From contig NC_088296.1 of the NCBI RefSeq assembly GCF_032854445.1, positions 25,181,897 to 25,245,896 on the forward strand: a DNA stretch of 64,000 bases, in the 5' to 3' direction. The translations under genes were made by a program, and so were the position numbers. Below are positions 53,401-62,400 of this stretch, piece after piece. How positions within the stretch are numbered: position 1 is the stretch's first letter; each line of letters starts with the position of its first letter. The notes under the pieces were generated by a model, which was not told the origin of the DNA, searched no databases, and saw nothing but the letters and a program-made list of their open reading frames with translations. Source of the stretch: Liolophura sinensis (lineage: Eukaryota > Mollusca > Polyplacophora > Chitonida > Chitonidae).

Positions 53401-56400
53401 ACCCCCGAAAGGTCAATTATATCAGAACAGATATATAACAACAAAATTACAACTAAAACAGAATCGTAATTCATATTTTCACAAGAAAGGTAAGTTGATT
53501 AGGGCACGAAGGTAAGCTGATTAGGGTACAAGTGTATCTGTATGAAGGAACAAGGCCCCAACTGCACAGCATGAAAACTGTTTTGTTGATTGTTATGCTT
53601 TTGAAGGTAACATGAAAGATGAAAACAAATGGATTTTCTCGGTTACTAAAGATATTTTAACAGTATCTTGGTGACTTTTTCAGCTCTCAGATCTGGGCCT
53701 ACTTGCATGAAGCCCTCTTAACGTTAAGAGCGCATAACTACCATGACAACCAGCACTGTAGGCATTACGTCACCATGGTAGTTATGTGATCTTAACGTGA
53801 AGAGCGCATAACTACCATGGCAACCAGCATTGTAGGCATTACGTCACCATGGTAGTTATGTGATCTTAACGTGAAGAGCGCATAACTACCATGGCAACCA
53901 GCATTGTAGGCATTACGTCACCATGGTAGTTTCATGATCTTAACCATAAGAGGCCTTCGTGCAAGTATGCCCAGATCTTAGAGTTGAAAAAGGTGAAACT
54001 GATCGCTGGTCTGTACCATATTCTTATAACATATGAACTGGACAACTACTCATGATATGGCAGTCTGCAGTTATGTTTTCCACGTACATGTATCCATTCA
54101 TGTTGATTTCATCACCTAGTCCAAGACTGGAGTTGGACTTGATAGATCTGTGTTTACTGGAGTTTGACTTGATAGATTCGTGTCTGTTGGAGTTTGACTT
54201 GATAGATTCGTGTTTGTTGGAGTTTGACTTGATAGATCCGTGTTTACTGGAGTTTGACTTGATAGATCCGTGTTTACTGGAGTTTGACTTGATAGATCTG
54301 TGTTTACTGGAGTTTGACTTGATAGATTCGTGTCTGTTGGAGTTTGACTTGATAGATTCGTGTCTGTTGGAGTTTGACTTGATAGATCCGTGTTTACTGG
54401 AGTTTGACTTGATAGATCCGTGTTTACTGGAGTTTGACATGATAGATTCGTGTCTGTTGGAGTTTGACTTGATAGATTCGTGTCTGTTGGAGTTTGACTT
54501 GATAGATCCGTGTTTACTGGAGTTTGACTTGATAGATCTGTGTTTACTGGAGTTTGACTTGATAGATCTGTGTTTACTGGAGTTTGACTTGATAGATCCG
54601 TGTTTACTGGAGTTTGACTTGATAGATCTGTGTTTACTGGAGTTTGACTTGATAGATTCGTGTTTGTTGGAGTTTGACTTGATAGATCCGTGTTTACTGG
54701 AGTTTGACTTGATAGATCTGTGTTTACTGGAGTTTGACTTGATAGATTCGTGTTTGTTGGAGTTTGACTTGATAGATCCGTGTTTACTGGAGTTTGACTT
54801 GATAGATTCGTGTTTGTTGGAGTTTGACTTGATAGATCCGTGTTTACTGGAGTTTGACTTGATAGATTCGTGTTTGTTTGAGTCTGACTTGATAGATTCG
54901 TGTCTGTTGGAGTTTGACTTGATAGATTCGTGTCTGTTGGAGTTTGACTTGATAGATTCGTGTTTACTGGAGTTTGACTTGATAGATCCGTGTTTACTGG
55001 AGTTTGACTTGATAGATTCGTGTCTGTTGGAGTTTGACTTGATAGATTCATGTTTACTGGAGTTTGACTTGATAGATTCGTGTTTGTTGGAGTCTGACTT
55101 GATAGATTCGTGTCTGTTGGAATCTGACTTGATAGATTCGTGTCTGTTGGAGTTTGACTTGATAGATCCGTGTTTACTGGAGTTTGACTTGATAGATTTG
55201 TGTCTGTTGGAGTTTGACTTGATAGATCTGTGTTTACTGGAGTTTGACTTGATAGATTCGTGTTTGTTGGAGTTTGACTTGATAGATCCGTGTTTATTGG
55301 AGTTTGACTTGATAGATCCGTGTTTATTGGAGTTTGACTTGATAGATCTGTGTTAAACACTGTGCCCAAGAATGTTTTACATAATTAACACATGATGCTG
55401 GTCAGGTTTGTGGGTGGAAGGAAACCAGGGTGTCCAGAGGTGACCAGGGTGTCCAGAGTAAACCAGGGTGTCCAGAGGAAACCACTCGTCTTTGTCAGGG
55501 ACCGGACAACACTCCTGACCTCAAGTATGAGGCCAAACACGGAATCGAACATGTGACCTCATGTATCAAGGGGCTAACAATTACAGAGAAACAGACCCCG
55601 GGATCACAAAGTGACCTCACTTGTCAAGGGACTCATAATTACAGAGAAACAGACCCCGGGATCACAAAGTGACCTCACTTGTCAATGGACTAATAATAAC
55701 AGAAAAACAGACCACAGGATCACACAGTGACCTTACGTGTCAAAAGGTTAGTAATTGCAGAGAAAAAAACCACAGGATCACAAAGTGACCTTATGTGTCA
55801 AAAGGCTAGTAATTACAGAGAAACAGACCCCAGATCATAAAGTGACTAATTACAGAGAAACAGACCCCAGGATCACAAACTGACCTTACCTGTCAAAAGG
55901 CTAGTAATTACAGAGAAACAGACCCCAGGATCACAAAGCAATGCTAAACTTAAATCACAATTTCAATCATTGAATTGTGCATTTTCCTTCCCATTATTTT
56001 ACCCAACATTTGTTTTACAATAACTGACCTTGAATTTATGTTCATAAGCAGTATTTTGACCTTGTTACACAAGAAATAACAATTGTAATCTGATCTGAAA
56101 TTTTGACTTAGGTCTAAGATCGCTCAATGATCCAGAAGCCTGAGTTTTAACCACCTGATCCACACAGCTGTATATATATATGATGAAATATGTAAATACC
56201 TGGAAATCATTTTCAGGACAAAACAAAGAATGAAAACTTCAAATCAAAAATAAAATGTAAACCATTTTCCTTTTTCTACATGCTTGCTAAATTTGCAGCT
56301 AACACAATGGTGGCTGAGAATCTTCACACTGTAGCAAAACTCACAGCACATGATCCAACAAAGGGGAGATAATTCACTGCAGGGTTAGCCATGAGTTGTC

Positions 56401-59400
56401 CATAACTGATTCACCAGTACGGCAGTTTCCTATTCACAATCAACATGTAGCCATAAAGACTGCAGCACTATGACACTGAACCATCCTCTAACATGTCCAG
56501 ATATATTAACCATTGGTCAGCTCAAAAACTGTTAGATTCAGAGAGGTGAACATGTGTAAGGCAGGCAAGAATAAGCCTCATCTGGTAAAATCAACCATAC
56601 CACACAGCATTCAGTATAAACTTAACAGTCAACATGTTACCGTGCTTAACAAACTGATGTGTATGTATAATGGAACAGGGATTGGGCTTTAACGAGCTGG
56701 ATCAGGAGCTGTGCTTTTGCAATTTACAATTTACACTATGTTGATAGTTTGCATTCTACACGTCATACTGTTTTCATCACACCAATCCATCAAAATATTG
56801 GACTGAACTATTTTTCTGCCCTCTCACTAACGTGCATGTCTAGAATGAATGCATGCAGAGTGTGAGTGACACATGGACTGGAAACATGGAGGCATGTAAA
56901 CAAACATCCATGTACAGTACCTGTCCAACATAGCAGAGGAAGGCATTCCTCAGTCACAGCACTAATAATGTCTGTCTACAGGTCAGCAATGTGAAGCATG
57001 TCATAACACACAAGGCCATGTCATGATCATACGTAGCGATACGTAGCGATGGGCTGGCATTTTACCATAGTCACAGTAACTTGCTTGATTTTCTGTTATA
57101 CTTTCCTAATGTGCTAATGTCACACTGTTGTACAAATTAACTTCAAATATTGTGCTTATCTAACCTAAACTAAAATCAATGATTAATATACATGTAAGAC
57201 TGTGCACCATTGGTTACATCAAATACCAAATTTACATTTGACTGGAAGGTCGTCGTCATCATTTAAATGACGACAAAATGATAATATCTTGTAATTATTC
57301 ATCAAATATTGTCGGTATCCAAACCGATTCTCATAACTGTATCTTGACAAAAATCCGCCTATATAATTCCTGTATATTCAATTTTTTCTATAATTCCCGA
57401 TAAACTATAAGTTGTATCAGAGATAAATCCTCTATTCTATTTCTTCACACAGATTTAGATATTATTGAGCTGACACTTAAAAACATATTTTAATTCTCTT
57501 TTACGTCTTTCTTCCAGGAATCCCGAAAATTCCTGGCATATTTTAGGAATTATTTTCTTACCATTACAGATTACTGTTACAGAGACGAGTGGCATTTACC
57601 ATAAATTTGCCTTTGTAAATGTGTATACATGTTGACAAAGGGAAGAGATATTTCCATAACACGTTTCAAATCTAATTCATCACCAATACAGTCAAGGGAT
57701 TTGTGAAATGTGTGTTTTATTTTATTTCCTAACATGCAGTTTAAATTTGTGCCCTGACATATACAAAAACAACAACAACAAAAAACTTCTCAAACTTGAT
57801 CTGAAGGACTGGGGGAAGGAATTGACTCTACATGCAGGCCCTAGCAGTCAGTCTGGAAATGAAGTCGCCTGCAGCTGTGATGTCAGCAATGATATGTGAG
57901 GCACTGATCTCGTTAAGCTGGAAAATTCAGCTTTGATGCCACTCCAAAAATTTTCAAACACAGACAGAAAATATGCATGAAATAGAGGAGTCATTTTTGA
58001 GATTTTTATAACTTTTCATTTGTTAAGCATAATTTTCTGTCGTTCAGAATCTGTTTTCATGAATTCTTCAGGAGTATTTTGCTGCAAGTCTACCTTGTAA
58101 GAGACACTTCAGATCTACCAGGTCAATTTGCAAATATCCATGTACATCTAAGAAAAAGCACATTTTCAACCTATTCTGATTGCCATACACAATTCAGAAC
58201 TGTGAAAAACATCAATCCCTGCGCTCCAGACGTTGTTTTGACAGAAACATCATGCTGTTAAGTTTGCCGTGAAATCTCACTCAAACCATTTTAACTGCTT
58301 TACTTCATTTGAAAAAAAAAAAGGTGCATTTCCTGACGACAGATATTTTGATAAGTTATATACCAAGTTGCACAAACTTAAAATTCACGTCCATTTACAA
58401 TGCCTGATTATCTCCCTTGATTAACCTTACACAACTCTACATTTTTCTGTGCACGCCCACCATTGGGCAAAGGTAAGAGATTCCAACGTAAGGTTTTTGT
58501 TACACATTTATGAACATGCACATGTAAATCTATTCTGAAATAATAAACTATCCATCCCCATGTCCTTCTAGAAGAGAAGACATAACAACCAAAAGAGGAA
58601 AATCTTTTATTGTACAAGTTGTATCAGGTGTTGCATAACTTTGTTAAAATGCTGGGGACAGTTGTTTAAAAGTATATTTAAGATAAGCCAGGCTTAAATC
58701 TTATAACTAGTCTCACCCCAATGCAAAATAAATGGCACTCTGGACTCGTGTTAATACCAGGCTTAAGTCCTTAAAATACACTTTTGAACAACTTGACCCT
58801 GAGGAATAGCAATACAAATCCTACCGCATGTAACCCACTGCACTAACAACAACCGAACAGTAACCAGTAGGTCAAGTGGTGTGTGTCTCTTCTCCTGTAA
58901 ATCACACTGGGAAGTGTACACACAAAAGAAAAAAAGGCAAAAAGGTGTGTGTGCACAAGGGCAAGAGTTTTTCAAAAATGGCAGCACAGGTAAATTTTTC
59001 AGGTGATCTGACTAAACGAGTGCACACACATACCCATGCACCTTTAATTTCGCATCTTGTGAACGGAGCTGGCTGCAATTCAGCTTAGGGCTAAATCCAG
59101 AATTACTTTTTTCAGCCAACACAGCAGCCTGTACGGGAAAACCTCAGTGCTTGAAACATTAATGTAGGTCAATGATGTGGTTGGATACTGAGAACATCGT
59201 GTTTACTCTAGTGCAGTGTCTCACACAGGATCCGATTCTAATACGACCGGTTATTGATGACATACCTTTTTGTAGGTGACCTGGCCAGATTCATCCACCC
59301 TTCTGTGACCAATTTTCTTCTCCTTGTCATGACGATCGCGGAAACTCTGCGGACCAGGTGTCTTCGGGCCTTGACTCGTCCCTGCTGCATTGATAGCCTG

Positions 59401-62400
59401 TAGTGAGAGAGAAAAAAAAATATATATATATATATACACATATATAAATTAAAATTTCTGGCTACTGAATTCTTTGTTGATTTCGGCTATTCTGAAAAAA
59501 CAAAAATTTGACTGGATTTGCGCTGATTAATTTTTTTGTCAAAAATTTCCACTTACTGCACTTCACCTGAAGTTTAGCATTTTTCAATTGTCACAGTTTG
59601 CTTGATTCTGCCTGACTGACTCAACTAAAAAGAGTTTTTTATGAACTTTGATTAATTTCTCATCAGAAAGACTGAAGTGTTAGCATCAAAAGTATCTTTC
59701 AGGATTTATGTGCTTCTGAAAGTGTATTTTTAGACACCCAACTTTTGGTGAAATATAATGGCCTTTTTAAATCCTGTTTTTGGGTTCGTTTTTTGAGGGG
59801 GAGGGGGGGTTATGGTGTCTCCTTGTAGAAATCAAAGTATACAGCGCTGCCTCACTGTGACAACATTCTAATGGCACCAGGCATGACACTGATTAATCCT
59901 ATACTCTGATTGCCACTCAAAGAACTCAGAACTTTTGCAGACTTAACTCAGTCTCACATGTAGTGTGGACACTCCAGACCACCTCAAGTAATAGTCACGG
60001 CACCGTGCTTACAAACTCTGTTGATTTCTTTGATTGATGTACGCCGTACATACAGCGGCAGACGATACGGGCATCAAGATACAGACATAAATTCAAGTGC
60101 CCGATGACATGCCCTTTCTTATCCAGCTCTTGCTTACTCTTCTCTTTTACTGGTAATTAAATAACATAACCTTACATTTGTCTTGTGGCAATGCTTTGGA
60201 AAAGGAATAAAACTAATGCCAATATGCCACCTGTCGGTGTGTAAATTTGAAGACTTGGAGCTGATATCTCCGATATAAGTCAAATTTTAAAACCTTGTCA
60301 CAAGGCTTAACTTTTGGTGACTGAAGTCAAAATTTTGAAACTTTTATCTTCACATTGTTGAGGTGGCCAAAGTTTAAATTTCTCAAAATAATGGTCAAAC
60401 AATGAGTGATGTATAAAATCGTATTTCAAATTTTGGCTGAAGTCAAAATTGCCTTCCCGGAATGGGCCCCTGTATGTACATGTATATGTAATACTTACAT
60501 TTGTGTCCAATGGCTCTGGCTTCATCCTAGGAGGGCGGCCTACAAACAGCAAAGTATGCATACAGATACATGTGTGAAGCCATCAATTTCCCATTACTGA
60601 CCTGTGAGCTTCCAAAATCTTTTTTTGTGTGTTGTATTATGGACACACTATATAATTAGAGAACAAGTCCAATAAATGAGAAATTTCTTATATCCATGCC
60701 CTTTTTTTTGCATGATTCAGTTAGGGGTGTGTATTAAGCTCTCGCTGTTTTAGCATTAAGTCATGAAGTTTGTACACATACCTTATGAACTTATTTATTT
60801 ATTAACTTAACTCATGAAATGGTTTTCCTCACCCTGTGACCCATACACACACACAAAACTCTTACGCAGTAGCGCAGCATAAAACACTCATCAAATGAAA
60901 TAAATCAATAAACACTGTCAGAAACTGATTTTGTCACGTACAATAAATAAGCCCTTCTATTTGTTGTTAATCAGACCTTTTACTGGCAGTTAAGACGGTG
61001 TCAATGATTGTCATCTTTCCCAAAGACCCACCATAATCCTTCAACCTTTTTGCATGTTTAAAAGGTTTTCATTCAAACATATTCTGAATGCATTACTCTG
61101 TGTTAACTCATAAAATTATACTTTTTGTGAAACCCAAAACTGGCCAATCCAACCGACATAGTTTTGTTTTCAAAATCAAATAAATAATGCACATAAATTG
61201 CACTGACAGTTGCTCTTTCATATGTGAAAAGGTTGAGGAATTAGGGTCGGTCTACATGTAGAAATGGTTGTAGTCTGCACCTTCAAATTAATTAGTGTAC
61301 ATGTACTGTTTTCTGCTCCCTCTACAATTACAAACACTGTGGGATTTCACTAGGTCAATGAACACATGAAACTTTCTCTGATTTCCTCAAAGAAAATACA
61401 TCCGGCCAGTCTACAAGTTAATCTACAAAGATTATTTCAAGCAGTAATGTAGGATTTATTAATAAGGGCTCATATACAGAGCAGTGGCAGTGTCACTATG
61501 TTGTACACGTAATGCTGCACGTTAACTTTGGGGCATAATGTCAGCAATATTTCAGTAATAACCCATGATACTCAGTGGAACAGTCTGCTAGCAGATTGAT
61601 CTCAATGCCACAGTGCTTATGTGCTGTCTAAGTGGTGGGTCTCCCATCACACCCTTTTTGAAAGACAAAGACATTAACTGTATACTGATACTTAACAGTG
61701 CAACTGATACTTTCCAACATCATGGTATTGTTATTGGTGGCACAGCATGTTTGGCTTCCACTTGAATCAGCTCGAAACTTTTGCAAAGTTGCCATGCAGC
61801 CACATGGAAACCAAATAAAATTACCCCACACGACCATAAATTTGGCCCATGACTAACTTTTCCTGATTCTCAGAGTTTTAGAAATGTGTTTTGAGGTTTG
61901 TTTTAAACACGGGATGATGTTCTACTGGAAAATTGTTAGTTTCAGCACCAAAAATAATATTTTGGGGCATCTGCCTCTAAAATGCACTTTTGTGGGCGAA
62001 ATTTGAAGTCATTTTAGTCTGTGGTTACCCAACTCCTTCAATTCTCTGCGAGGTTTACACAGTGCCACATAGGTTTACTGGTATGGGTAATCATTCTGTA
62101 CACGGTACTTATACACTGCAGTCATCCCTAGCTTCATCTTCTGCCTCTTTGCTTCTCATACGCACGAAATCATAGATCTGAGTTAAATTGATGTTGGTAA
62201 ATGTACTAAGGAATGACTGGCATCAGGTTGAGCAGATCTATTCACTTTCAGGATAGTTCTAGAAAATGTAGACTTATGACTATAGAAAATTTTTTTTTAA
62301 AAAACTGGTCATCATAATCGTAGGTTTATTTGAATTGCAGTCATGAATAAACAGTCACCATTTCTGAGGACATGCACGTTAGGCAACACCAGGTGGGGGC

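Noticed and set aside
54052-55356. 434-codon plus ORF and 417-codon minus ORF as real proteins
   Set aside because: Both come entirely from a 30-bp array. No splice, start or flanking coding evidence favours either strand, so kept only as an observation.
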